A stretch of DNA of 60,000 nt from Antedon mediterranea (Eukaryota; Echinodermata; Crinoidea; Comatulida; Antedonidae), in assembly GCF_964355755.1 (NCBI RefSeq), contig NC_092670.1, forward strand, positions 895,001 to 955,000. Reading direction: 5' to 3'. Both the position numbers and the translations under genes were made by a program. The notes beneath the pieces are model-generated. The model saw only the letters and a list, made by a program, of their open reading frames with translations, searched no databases and was not told the origin of the DNA. Below are positions 37,117 through 49,222 of this stretch, one piece after another. How positions within the stretch are numbered: position 1 is the stretch's first letter; each line of letters starts with the position of its first letter.

Positions 37117-38643
37117 TTATTCTTCTTCTTTCTTTCTGTATGATTTTTGTGTAACGCTTTTCTCTAAAACTTGCAAACATAACATTTCGGTAACTATGTT
37201 AACATTTTGACATTTATGTAACGTCGTCAAGCGAAGCTTTTCATGATGTTTACAATCGCGCAACGTGACGTACGCGCGATTTAACGATTTTCTCGTATTT
37301 AACATATGTCGAAAACCAAATAACATTTTAAAGTGAAACTTTGGAAAAGTTTAATTTATATCATGCGCTAACTTTCTGTTGAAAAAAAATTGCGTGTTTT
37401 ACACAAAGTTACGCGCGCACGCGCATTTAAAATTTCAAAATGCGCAAAATTAATTTATAATCAACTTTCTACGCGTTTCATGTCGTTTTAAGCATGTCAA
37501 AAATTCCCTCGCGTGCGCACATTTTTACGTGTGCGGTGCGCACGTAGCATTGAAAACGTATTTTTTTCACGTGATTTATGTTTTTCCAGCCTTTTCTAGT
37601 ATTTTTACCAAATTTTAAACAATTTTGACTTAAAGATACGTCATACGAGCACGTCGAATTGGACAATTTGCGCGCGTTTTTTATGAAAACGTTAAAAAAT
37701 TCGTTTAAAATATGCCTTTTTTAAAACAGTCGTAATTTCTAAACTAGACGGTCAACTTTTTGTGGATGGCATTTTCTGGAAGTAGATGAGTTGTAGATAT
37801 CGGATCAGGTATTAATATGGCTAACCGGACACTGTGACGTCATCGTATGGCCACGCATATATAAAATTTAGGATTTTGTATCTTTCGTCATAGCTCATCA
37901 CATTGAATAGAGCGCATCTCCACTTATCTGTTTTCCATTTTCACCCCGATTTTGATATTGTCTAGGTCAATCAACTATCTTTCGCATGAGTTAAAAATAT
38001 TTTAATTTTTTTGACGTCATCGTGCCTAAAAATTTAAATCACGTGTGGCATTAATTTCATCTTTACAGTAAATTTTAATCTGTTATAGCTCGTAAGAAAA
38101 AAATGTGATAATCACGATTAAAACTTTTTCTGGAAGCTATTGGATTGTAGATACGAAATTATGTAAAAATGTTGCCAATCGGATGTTGTGACGTCATCAT
38201 ATAGCCAGTTAAATAAAAAAGGTCGTATTTTCATCTTTTGCGTCATAATTCATTACATTTAAAAGAGCGCGCATCAATATTTCACGTATTCAAATTTCTT
38301 CTACACGCTAATACGTTGTTGCTGAGATAATTTCCTTTCGGAATTGCTACCTTCGCGTTTCATTTTAAAACCGTCAACATGTTAAAAATTGCAATAAATA
38401 GCGGGTCCCGTAATTTCACCTATTCTACACTGTATGTGATATGGATACAGATTATACTGTGTATACTATATATGAATTTAAATAATAAAATTCAGCAATA
38501 ACAACATATCATATTCTTAAGTTCAGGTCATAATGCCAACGTGAACACTTTCTTTTGTCCTCAACCTATTCCCTTAATGTTAATGTTGCACCACTTGCGC
38601 GGCGGATAACCAAACTCGTCAAAGTGACGAGTTACATGTCTAG
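37117..38643 (+). repeat. Array unit 9: no 5' block
   Basis: 1527 bp. Starts TTATTCTTCTTC, as if cut within the T-rich end of a 5' block spacer. Confidence 0.9.
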
Positions 38644-40324
38644 TTGGTTATCCGCAACGAAGTTGCAGGATAACCTCTTGTGATTGTACGAAATCATCAT
38701 CATCATCATCATCAACTTTTTATTGGTTATCCGCAACGAAGTTGCAGGATAACCTCTTGTGATTGTACGAAATCATCAACATCTTTTTCTTAATCTTCTT
38801 TCTTTCTGTATGATTTTTGTGTAACGCTTTTCTCTAAAACTTGCAAACATAACATTTTGTTAACTATGTTAACATTTTGACATTTATGTAACGTCGTCAA
38901 GCGAAGCTTTTCATGATGTTTACAATTGCGCAACGTGACGTACGCGCGATTTAACGATTTTCTCGTATTTAACATAGCTCGACAACCAAATAACATTTCA
39001 ACTTGAAACTTTGCAAAAGTTTAATTTATATCATGCGCTAACTTTCTGTTGAAAAAAAATTGCGTGTTTTACACAAAGTTACGCGCGCACGCGCATTTAA
39101 AATTTCAAAATGCGCAAAATTAATTTAAAATCAACTTTCTACGCGTTCCATGTTGTTTTAAGCATGTCAAAAATTCCCACGCGTGCGCACATTTTTACGT
39201 GTGCGGTACGCACGTAGCATTGAAAAGGTATTTTTTTCGCGTGATTTATATTTTTCCAGCCTTTTCTAGTAATTTTACCAAATTTTAAACAATTTCGACT
39301 TAAAGATACCTCATACGAGCACGTCGAATTGGACAATTTGCGCGCGTTTTTTATGAAAAGGTTAAAAAATTCGTTTAAAATATGCCTTTTTTTAAACAGT
39401 CGTAATTTCTAAACTAGACGGTCAACTTTTTGTGGATGGCATATTCTGGAAGTAGATGAGTTGTAGATATCGGATCAGGTATTAATATGGCTAACCGGAC
39501 ATTGTGACGTCATCGTATGGCCACACGAATATAAAATTTAGGATTTTTGTATCTTTCGTCATAGCTCATCACATTGAATAGAGCGCATCTCCACTTATCC
39601 GTTTTCCATTTTCACCCCGATTTTGATATTGTCTAGGTCAATCAAGTATCTTTTGCATGAGTTAAAAATATTTTAATTTTTTTGACGTCATCATGCCTAA
39701 AAATGTAAATCACGTGTGGCATTAATTTCATCTTTACAGTAAATTTTAATCTGTTATAGCTTGTAAGAATAAAATGTGATAATCACGATTAAAACTTTTT
39801 CTGGAAGCTATTGGATTGTAGATACGGAATTATGTAAAAATGTTGCCAATCGGATGTTGTGACGTCATCATGTGGCCAGTTAAATAAAAAAGGTCGTATT
39901 TTCATCTTTTGCGTCATAATTCATTACATTTAAAAGAGCGCGCATCAATATTTCACGTATTCAAATTTCTTCTACACGCTAATACGTTGTTGCTGAGATA
40001 ATTTCCTTTCGGAATTGCTACCTTCGCGTTTCATTTTAAAACCGTAAACATGTTAAAAATTGCAATAAATAGCGGGTCCCGTAATTTCACCTATTCTATG
40101 TATGTCACTGTATGTGATAGATACAGATTATACTGTGTATACTATATATGAATTTAAATAATAAAATTCAGCAATAACAACATATCATATTCTTCAGTTC
40201 AGGTCATAATGCCAACGTGAACACTTCCTTTTGTCCTCAACCTATCCCCTTAATGTTAATGTTGCACCACTTGCGCGGCGCGGCGGATAACCAAACTCGT
40301 CAAAGTGACGAGTTACATGTCTAG
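38644..40324 (+). repeat. Array unit 10: two 5' blocks plus body
   Basis: 5' blocks start at 38646 and 38725. A private CGCGGCGCGGCGGATAACC (duplicated GCGGC) sits before the 3' internal repeat near 40275. Confidence 0.9.
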
Positions 40325-41849
40325 TTCTTCTTCTTTCTTTCTGTATGATTTTTGTGTAACGCTTTTCTCTGAAACTTGCAAACATAACATTTTGTTAACT
40401 ATGTTAACATTTTGACATTTATGTAACGTCGTCAAGCGAAGCTTTTCATGATGTTTACAATTGCGCAACGTGACGTACGCGCGATTTAACGATTTTCTCG
40501 TATTTAACATATGTCGAAAACCAAATAACATTTCAACTTGAAACTTTGCAAAAGTTTAATTTATATCATGCGCTAACTTTCTGTTGAAAAAAAATTGCGT
40601 GTTTTACACAAAGTTACGCGCGCACGCGCATTTAAAATTTCAAAATGCGCGAAATTAATTTATAATCAACTTTCTACGCGTTTCATGTCGTTTTAAGCAT
40701 GTCAAAAATTCCCACGCGTGCGCACCTTTTTACGTGTGCGGTGCGCACGTAGCATTGAAAACGTATTTTTTTCGCGTGATTTATGTTTTTCCAGCCTTTT
40801 CATGTAATTTTACCAAATTTTTAACAATTTCGACTTAAAGATACGTCATACGAGCACGTCGAATTGGACAATTTGCGCGCGTTTTTTATGAAAAGGTTAA
40901 AAAATTCGTTTAAAATATGCCTTTTTTTAAACAGTCGTAATTTCTAAACTAGACGGTCAAATTTTTGTGGATGACATATTCTGGAATTAGATGAGTTTTA
41001 GATATCGGATCAGGTATTAATATGGCTAACCGGACATTGTGACGTCATCGTATGGCCACGCGAATATAAAATTTAGGATTTTTGTATCTTTCGTCATAGC
41101 TCATCACATTGAATAGAGCGCATCTCCACTTATCCGTTTTCCATTTTCACCCCGATTTTGATATTGTCTAGGTCAATCAACTATCTTTCGCATGAGTTAA
41201 AAATATTTTAATTTTTTTGACGTCATCATGCCTAAAAATTTAAATCACGTGTGGCATCAATTTCATCTTTACAGTAAATTTTAATCTGTTATAGCTCGTA
41301 AGAATAAAATGTGATAATCACGATTAAAACTTTTTCTGGAAGCTATTGGATTGTAGATACGAAATTATGTAAAAATGTTGCCAATCGGATGTTGTGACGT
41401 CATCATATGGCCAGTTAAATAAAAAAGGTCGTATTTTCATCTTTTGCGTCATAATTCATTACATTTAAAAGAGCGCGCATCAATATTTCACGTATTCAAA
41501 TTTCTTCTACACGCTAATACGTTGTTGCTGAGATAATTACCTTTCGGAATTTCTACCTTCGCGTTTCATTTTAAAACCGTCAACATGTTAAAAATTGCAA
41601 TAAATAGCGGGTCCCGTAATTTCACCTATTCTACACTGTATGTGATATGGATACAGATTATACTGTGTATACTATATATGAATTTAAATAATAAAATTCA
41701 GCAATAACAACATATCATATTCTTCAGTTCAGGTCATAATGCCAACGTGAACACTTCTTTTTGTCCTCAACCTATCCCCTTTATTTTAATGTTGCACCAC
41801 TTGCGCGGCGGATAACCAAACTCGTCAAAGTGACGAGTTACATGTCTAG
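40325..41849 (+). repeat. Array unit 11: no 5' block
   Basis: 1525 bp. Body and intact 3' end, with TTTATTTTAATG for TTAATGTTAATG near 41780. Confidence 0.9.
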
Positions 41850-43371
41850 TTCTTCTTTCTTTCTGTATGATTTTTGTGTAACGCTTTTCTCCAAAACTCG
41901 CAAACATAACATTTTGGTAACTATCTTAACATATTGACATTTACGTAACGTCGTCAAGCGAAGCTTTTCATGACGTTTACAATTGCGCAACGTGACTTAC
42001 GCGCGATTTAACGATTTTGTCGTATTTAACATAGCTCAACAACAAAATAACATTTCAACTTGAAACTTTGCAAAAGTTTAATTTATATCATGCGCTAACT
42101 TTCTGTTGAAAAAAAATTGCGTGTTATACACAAAGTTACGGGTGCACGCGCATTTAAAATTTCAAAATGCGCAAAATTAATTTATAATCAACTTTCTACG
42201 CGTTTCATGTCGTTTTAAGCATGTCAAAAATTCCCACGCGTGCGCACATTTTTACGTGTGCGGTGCGCACGTAGAATTGAAAACGTAATTTTTTCGCGTG
42301 ATTTATGTTTTTTCAGCCTTTTCTAGTAATTTTACCAAATTTTAAACAATTTTGACTTAAAGATACGTCATACGAGCACGTCGAATTGGCCAATTTGCGC
42401 GCGTTTTTTATGAAAAGGTTAAAAAATTCGTTTAAAATATGACTTTTTTTAAACAGTCGTAATTTCTAAACTAGACGGTCAAATTTTTGTGGATGACATT
42501 TTCTAGAATTAGATGAGTTGTAGATATCGGATCAGGTATTAATATGGCTAACCGGACATTGTGACGTCATCGTATGGCCACGCGAATATAAAATTTAGGA
42601 TTTTTGTATCTTTCGTCATAGCTCATCACATTGAATAGAGCGCATCTCCACTTATCCGTTTTCCATTTTCACCCCGATTTTGATATTGTCTAGGTCAATC
42701 AACTATCTTTCGCATGAGTTAAAAATATTTTAATTTTTTTGACGTCATCATGCCTAAAAATTTAAATCACGTGTGGCATCAATTTCATCTTTACAGTAAA
42801 TTTTAATCTGTTATAGCTCGTAAGAATAAAATTTGATAATCACGATTAAAACTTTTTCTGGAAGCTATTGGATTGTAGATACGAAATTATGTAAAAATGT
42901 TGCCAATCGGATGTTGTGACGTCATCATATGGCCAGTTAAATAAAAAAGGTCGTATTTTCATCTTTTGCGTCATAATTCATTACATTTAAAAGAGCGCGC
43001 ATCAATTTTTCACGTATTCAAATTTCTTCTACACGCTAATACGTTGTTGCTGAGATAATTTCCTTTCGGAATTGCTACCTTCCCGTTTCATTTTAAAACC
43101 GTCAACATGTTAAAAATTGCAATAAATAGCGGGTCCCGTAAGTTCACATATTCTACACTGTATGTGATATGGATACAGATTATACTGTGTATACTATATA
43201 TGAATTTAAATAATAAAATTCAGCAATAACAACAGATCATATTCTTCAGTTCAGGTCATAATGCCAACGTGAACACTTCCTTTTGTCCTCAACCTATCCC
43301 CTTAATGTTAATGTTGCACCACTTGCGCGGCGGATAACCAAACTCGTCAAAGTGACGAGTTACATGTCTAG
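41850..43371 (+). repeat. Array unit 12: no 5' block
   Basis: 1522 bp. Shares with units 5 and 13 the start CCAAAACTCGCAAAC and GACTTACGCGCG, so these three form a subgroup. Confidence 0.9.
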
Positions 43372-44899
43372 TTATTCTTCTTCTTTCTTTCTGTATGATT
43401 TTTGTGTAACGCTTTTCTCCAAAACTCGCAAACATAACATTTCGGTAACTATCTTAACATATTGACATTTACGTAACGTCGTCAAGCGAAGCTTTTCATG
43501 ACGTTTACAATTGCGCAACGTGACTTACGCGCGATTTAACGGTTTTGTCGTATTTAACATAGGTCGACAACCAAATAACATTTCAACTTGAAACTTTGCA
43601 AAAGTTTAATTTATATCATGCGCTAACTTTCTGTTGAAAAAAAATTGCGTGTTTTACACAAAGTTACGCGCGCACGCGCATTTAAAATTTCAAAATGCGC
43701 AAAATTAATTTATAATCAACTTTCTACGCGTTTCATGTCGTTTTAAGCATGTCAAAAATTCCCACGCGTGCGCACATTTTTACGTGTGCGGTGCGCACGT
43801 AGCATTGAAAACGTATTTTTTTCGCGTGATTTATGTTTTTCCAGCCTTTTCTAGTAATTTTACCAAATTTTAAACAATTTCGACTTAAAGATACGTCATA
43901 CGAGCACGTCGAATTGGACAATTTGCGCGCGTTTTTTATGAAAAGGTTAAAAAATTCGTTTAAAATATGCCATTTTTAAAACAGTCGTAATTTCTAAACT
44001 AGACGGTCAAATTTTTGTGGATGACATATTCTAGAAGTAGATGAGTTGTAGATATCGGATCAGGTATTAATATGACTAACCGGACATTATGACGTCATCG
44101 TATGGTCACGCGAATATAAAATTTAGGATTTTTGTATCTTTCGTCATAGCTCATCACATTGAATAGAGCGCATCTCCACTTATCCGTTTTCCATTTTCAC
44201 CCCGATTTTGATATTGTGTAGGTCAATCAACTATCTTTCGCATGAGTTAAAAATATTTTAATTTTTTTGACGTCATCATGCCTAAAAATTTAAATCACGT
44301 GTGGCATCAATTTCATCTTTACAGTAAATTTTAATCTGTTATAGCTCGTAAGAATAAAATGTGATAATCACGATTAAAACTTTTACTGGAAGCTATTGGA
44401 TTGTAGATACGAAATTATGTAAAAGTGTTGCCAATCGGATGTTGTGACGTCATCATATGGCCAGTTAAATAAAAAAGGTCGTATTTTCATCTTTTGCGTC
44501 ATAATTCATTACATTTAAAAGAGCGCGCATCAATATTTCACGTATTCAAATTTCTTCTACACGCTAATACGTTGTTGCTGAGATAATTTTCTTTCGGAAT
44601 TGCTAACTTCGCGTTTCATTTTAAAACCGTCAACATGTTAAAAATTGCAATAAATAGCGGGTCCAGTAATTTCACCTATTCTACACTGTATGTGATATGG
44701 ATACAGATTATACTGTGTATACTATATATGAATTTAAATAATAAAATTCAGCAATAACAACATATCATATTCTTCAGTTCAGGTCATAATGCCAACGTGA
44801 ACACTTCCTTTTGTCCTCAACCTATCCCTTTAATGTTAATGTTGCACCACTTGCGCGGCGGATAACCAAACTCGTCAAAGTGACGAGTTACATGTCTAG
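43372..44899 (+). repeat. Array unit 13: last unit
   Basis: 1528 bp. Ends CTAG at 44899 followed by TTAATTTTACTATTTTACTG, the first unique DNA to the right. Joins unit 12 with the same TTATTCTTC junction as unit 9. Confidence 0.9.
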
Positions 44900-45410
44900 T
44901 TAATTTTACTATTTTACTGATCAGTAGGCCTAGTGGCAACACACTTATTAAGGGTGCTGTCAACTAATAAACTAGACATACAATTAAAACGTTATAAACC
45001 ACATTTAACCACAACACACCAAAAAGAAATATATATCATGTACACTCAGCGATACATACATAGACATGTTATTTTTTAGTAGATGTAATTAGGGTACATC
45101 ATAATATATTTTACATATTTAATTTTGAAATGATGTACAGTCGTTATTTTAGTAATGATGGCATTTAAATTATATAAACAATTGAATTGATAAAAATAAC
45201 ATGACCATTTGTTTTGCAAATTGAATGTATCGTGTACATAGATATTTTAATTTAAAATCAAAATGAAATTACTGAAATGAAAATGTTGTGGGTAGGCCCA
45301 TCAGATATTTAATTAAAATAAATAAATGGTAATTTGAAGAAAAACAAAGTTTTAAATTAAAAGGAGACGGAATCTCCCAGAGCCATAATATAAAAAAAAA
45401 GCAATTCCGC
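44900..45410. other. Intergenic DNA between the array and the TIR-Death gene
   Basis: AT-rich unique sequence. No gene, hairpin or repeat of note is seen. Confidence 0.5.
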
Positions 45411-45510
45411 CCTCTATGTGAGCTAGCTAAATGACTGGAGAAAAGGCGACAGAGAAGCGGCGGCGGAACACTCGTTGGCGGTCTAGGCCTCCTACAGTAG
45501 GCACAATATA
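45410..45510 (+). promoter_or_regulatory. Probable promoter / 5' region of the TIR-Death gene
   Basis: A short GC-rich patch (GGCGACAGAGAAGCGGCGGCGG and around) in AT-rich DNA, about 150 bp before the start codon, with no TATA box. This fits a TATA-less promoter or first untranslated exon. The TACTTACAG just before the ATG could also be a splice acceptor for an untranslated first exon. Confidence 0.35.
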
Positions 45511-45623
45511 CTTGAATTATGCTACCTAAATTTCCACTTTATCAGTGAAGATTGTCAATTTGGATTCAGCCAGTTCGAAATATAATAGTTGAACTGTGCT
45601 CAGATCGTCATAAATACTTACAG

Positions 45624-47945
45624 ATGGCTTTTGACGGTAAGATAATGACAATCATTGGGAGTAATTATAATTCTAAAATAGTTTATTTAAGACTGACTGA
45701 ATAAAAAGGGGATTTCCCATCTCCAATGACCGGCATATAGCACGTACAGAGTACAGTGCTACATAATACTAGAATAGGTGGAACAATACATAATTTCATT
45801 TTAGGCCTACACTGTAGCAGAAGGAATTGGATTTAGCTATTTCCTAGATGTCTGCATTTTATGAGTCATATTAAGGCTATATCATGTTTTATATTAATTC
45901 AGCCAATTATTTTTTATAAGGAATGTTGATTAAAAATAAATTATAAATAAAAAAAAAAAAAAACCAAAATGTTCACTGTAGCTTGCTAGACCTAGTTAGT
46001 AATATACCAGGGAGTTTTATTTGACAACTCCCTGGTATTACTACTCAAGTAGTAAGAAAAAGGAAATAAACTTAAACTAGGTCATGGGAACTTTAAAAAG
46101 GGATCTTTTTTGGTTACACAGGTTATTATGATTTTTACATAACAAGCGATGACTATGATTGGGAGACCAGAATACTGCGGAAATTAGAAGCAAAGGGTCT
46201 CCGTGGTTACCACAGAAACACTTTTACCCTTGGAAGTTTGAAATCTAGTAGCAGACTCAATGGGATCAAGAACAGTAAAGTCACCATAATTGGTTTCGTA
46301 CCACTATCAAAAACAAAATCAAGCGTTGACAAATATCTCGCTAGTTTGTCGTTTGAATTTAAAGGAGAGTTGATATGCGTGCAGATAACAGAAGATTCTG
46401 TAATTCCTGACGAGTATGCAGGTCTTGTACATTACCATGGTTCTGATGAGGAAGGCCTCTGTTGTCGAATTGAAGAAGTTATAAAGAGTCTTCCTTCAGG
46501 TTGGTCCATTAAGAATATATATTTTTTGAAAAAAAAATTGGCAAAGCTTCATAAATTATTTTTCTTTTTGACCTTATGTTTTCAAGTTTCTTTGAGAATC
46601 CGTTCATCTTTGAATGCATTGTAAATATGTATATATTGGTATGAAATTATTGAATTCGAAAATGTTATCTTCTGAACTCTTTGGCTAATAATGTTGATTT
46701 TTTTACATCTTTTTAAGGAGGAGACAATTTTTCAATGGAAACTGGTATGTACTATTCATTACAGTATAATATGAACTATTCATTTAGTACACATGACATG
46801 CCTCTCGACTCCATACACAGCTGTTGAGTAATTCTGCAAATGCTCATATAATATTCTAAGCTGCATGTCAGTTAAGTGGCACAAAATGAAAGGGGACCAC
46901 CATGTGAAGACTAATATGATCTTCCCATCTCTATTTAAACATAGTTTGCCATTTATATAAATATTACTCAAAATGTTGCTGTATTGAGCTGTATTTTCAC
47001 AGATTAGTGATACAATAAAGTGATAAAATTACATTGTATAAATACCTGTATGTGATTATATCTAAACATTGTCTTAGGGGATGTCGTTGATTCAAGTCGT
47101 CCACAACCATTAGGTAAGACTACTGTTTAAAATGTACATGTGTTATGAATCATCATCAAAGGCCGCAGCCACAGTGCAGCACACTGGGAGCAGATGCCCA
47201 TCTTTTTTTAATGTGTGCCATGTGCATTGTATGTACACATAGGCTTTACAAAGACAAGAGTAAAGCGTCATGTTTTAAAGATAGAAGCAATGTGGCCGGC
47301 ACAGCTCTTTCTTTATCCCTTTCACGTGCTAATCCCTTTCACGTGCTAATCCCTTACCATTATGTCATATTATGTAAAAAAATTCTTTATATCAAACCAA
47401 TGGTAACAAATTCCTTTCACAAATAACTTCTTCAGAAGAAATTGTTTGAGAAAGGAACAACTAAACCATCAAGAAAGTATTTACCACCTATTTTTGTATT
47501 TTTTACAATTGGTTTGATATAAAGAATTGTATACAAGTTGTTTACAAACCGGATGAACATTTACAGTCATTATCGCTCTCACTCACAATAATATGAAATT
47601 CCAAAATCTTGGCTCCTCCTTCTATTTTTGGCAATAGCTTATGTATATTGTTTTTCTGTTCTAGAAGACTTTGGACCACTCACAGACCTCCGTATTGCCG
47701 AGTTGGCAAGAGAGCTTGGTAATGATTGGTCCATGTTGGCAACGTATTTAGGGATTTCACTCGCTCAACAACAAGATTTACGGCGTGATCATCAAATCTG
47801 TAGTCGGGAACGCAATCAAGAAATGTTGGTTTTATGGCGCAAGAGAGATTCATGCTCTCCATCAGAGAAACTACGTACTCTAATGACTGCATTGGAAAAA
47901 AGTGATAGAACAGATTTAAAAGACATTGTTAGTCTATGGCAATGA
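45624..47945 (+). CDS. TIR-like plus Death domain protein (5 exons)
   Basis: Exons 45624-45636, 46122-46499, 46718-46744, 47078-47113 and 47665-47945 join in consistent phase with GT/AG borders to 244 residues. Residues 5-130 are TIR-like: YYDFYITSDD resembles box 1, a helix DWETRILRKLEAKGL follows, GYHRNTFTLGS resembles the BB-loop box 2, and SKVTIIGFVPLS is a core strand. The box 3 FW and the conserved acidic/Trp pair of NADase TIRs are not evident. Residues 131-151 are a linker encoded by two tiny exons. Residues 152-244 are a Death domain (DFGPLTDLRIAELARELGND, then LATYLGIS and a C-terminal helix LRTLMTALEKSDRTDLKDIV). The order is the reverse of MyD88. The role is inferred: a cytosolic adaptor or regulator in Toll/IL-1-type signalling. 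The exon 2 donor (CAG-GTTGGT) is the weakest border; unspliced, exon 2 would run to a stop at 46624. Confidence 0.7.
46005..46037. repeat. Perfect 12-bp-stem hairpin in intron 1
   Basis: TACCAGGGAGTT (46005-46016) pairs with AACTCCCTGGTA (46026-46037) across a 9-nt loop. Five further outer pairs (AGTAA/TTACT) follow after a 2-nt bulge. It is short for a microRNA precursor and is probably a MITE remnant. Confidence 0.7.
47379..47530. repeat. 21-bp inverted repeat in intron 4 of the TIR-Death gene
   Basis: AATTCTTTATATCAAACCAA at about 47379 and its complement TTGGTTTGATATAAAGAATT ending near 47530 flank ~110 bp. A 17-bp duplicated CCCTTTCACGTGCTAAT lies just upstream (47317-47351). Likely a small TIR element. 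Confidence 0.65.
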
Positions 47946-47998
47946 TGGAACAAAGTGGAAGAACGGATTTAAAAGACATGGTTAGTCTATGGCAATGA
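47946..47998 (+). pseudogene. Tandem duplicate of the last ~50 bp of the TIR-Death coding sequence
   Basis: Directly after the stop codon, AGTGGAAGAACGGATTTAAA and AGACATGGTTAGTCTATGGC AATGA repeat the preceding AGTGATAGAACAGATTTAAA and AGACATTGTTAGTCTATGGC AATGA. The copy encodes the same DLKD(I/M)VSLWQ-stop end. It lies outside the present reading frame end and is probably 3' untranslated. Confidence 0.85.
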
Positions 47999-47999
47999 A

Positions 48000-49220
48000 A
48001 GCTATGAATCAACAACATTAAAAAACCATAATCACTTTTTATACCATACCTACCTGAATGTCTGGACTATAACTGGAGGTCTCCTTTATAAATAAGAAGA
48101 GCAGTACCCTATAATGTCTTGACTCATTTTAATTGAGGTTGAGGTTAGGACTACTTATGTTATAGTATACTGTATTTATGACATTTTAATATGAATACCA
48201 GTATGGCTATATGATTCAGCAACCAATAATTGACTAGATAACAAGTGTAGGTTATAATGGCACATGTTTCCTACCAATGCTTAGTGGTATTCACTAATAA
48301 CTAAGGAGAACAATTTTTTGTACACTTTAAGTGTGAGCGCCTACCACTTCAGGAAAATCCTTTAATTAAATTGGTTTAAAACAGGAATGCAGTTTCTCAC
48401 TTTTGGTGTCATTTGGTCCATGATTGGTGTCATTCTCTATGGACCTAATAGGTCCATGATTGGTGTCATCCACAACGTTCAGATTGTCTAAATTCCATCC
48501 AGTTTTTTTTGTGTTACCATTTTCAAAGATATGAAGCTGGTAACTCATATTTAATTTTAAAGACCTGCTTGTGGACATCGGGGACCACCTACTAATTAAT
48601 TTTAAATCTTTTAAACATAGTATTAAGAAAAATATACTGAAATTTAATTAATTAATTTGAAACGATAAGATGAGGAAATCTGCGAGAATGAGAAAATATT
48701 TTTTATGCAATTTTAATCCTTTTTAAATATTTTAAAAATATTTAATTACTTGTTTGTATTCCTTTGTGGAGATTTTCTCAACTGTTATTTTTGTTATAAC
48801 ATTTAGGTAATTTAATAATAATAATAATAATAAATGAAAACTTATATAGCGCCGGTATCCTCCACCCATGTGGCGCTCATTGATTTACATTTGTTATGTA
48901 TGTATGTATGTTTGTTTTTGTTTTCTATATAGCGAAATAAATGAATATGAAATATATCATATCCAATGTATGTAAAGGTTTAATCAGATTTCAATTTAAC
49001 ATGATAAAGATACTTTAATTAATGTTGAGGTATCCTTACTTGTAAATTTCAAGATACTTACTTAGATATAGTCAGTATAGTATTTTGTAATATTACTGTG
49101 ACTTGTTTACTACATATTAAATGTAACCATTCTTAGTATGTCATCTAAATAAATGATAAATTGAGTAGATACTTGTGTTGTTTATAGATTTCATTACAAA
49201 TAATTTACTATAAAATATCA
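48000..49220. other. Intergenic DNA between two convergent genes
   Basis: The TIR-Death gene ends on the left (+) and TBL3 ends on the right (-), so this holds both 3' untranslated regions. It includes a repeated TGGTCCATGATTGGTGTCAT / AGGTCCATGATTGGTGTCAT pair (48415-48470), an (AAT)n microsatellite near 48810 and a GTAT repeat near 48897. No further gene is seen. Confidence 0.5.
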
Positions 49221-49222
49221 AG

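Larger units (their letters stand above)
24602..44899 (+). mobile_element. 20-kb head-to-tail array of a Helitron2/Helentron-like element, 13 units
   Basis: Thirteen units end in the same 3' block: GCGGATAACCA (in one unit GCGGATAACTA), then AACTCGTCA-AAG-TGACGAGTT (perfect 9-bp stem, 3-nt loop), six bases, then CTAG. Five units begin with a 5' block GGTTATCC-GCAAC-GAA-GTTGC-A-GGATAACC (or its variant) followed by CTCTTGTGATTGTACGAAAT and an (ATC)n microsatellite. The 5' terminal TGGTTATCCGC is the complement of the GCGGATAACCA that lies about 30 bp inside the 3' end, so the inverted repeats are asymmetric, as known for Helitron2/Helentrons and their HINE/DINE-1 derivatives. No Rep/helicase is encoded, so the units are non-autonomous. 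The right flank after 44899 is unique DNA. Confidence 0.8.

Noticed and set aside
24929-43921. Recurrent ~62-72-codon - strand frames in the array (MLFGFRHMLNTRKSLN... and MSNSTCSYDVSLSRNC... types)
   Set aside because: They recur because the DNA units recur. They are short, vary at their ends with unit indels, begin inside the T-rich region and show no domain, so they are not treated as genes.
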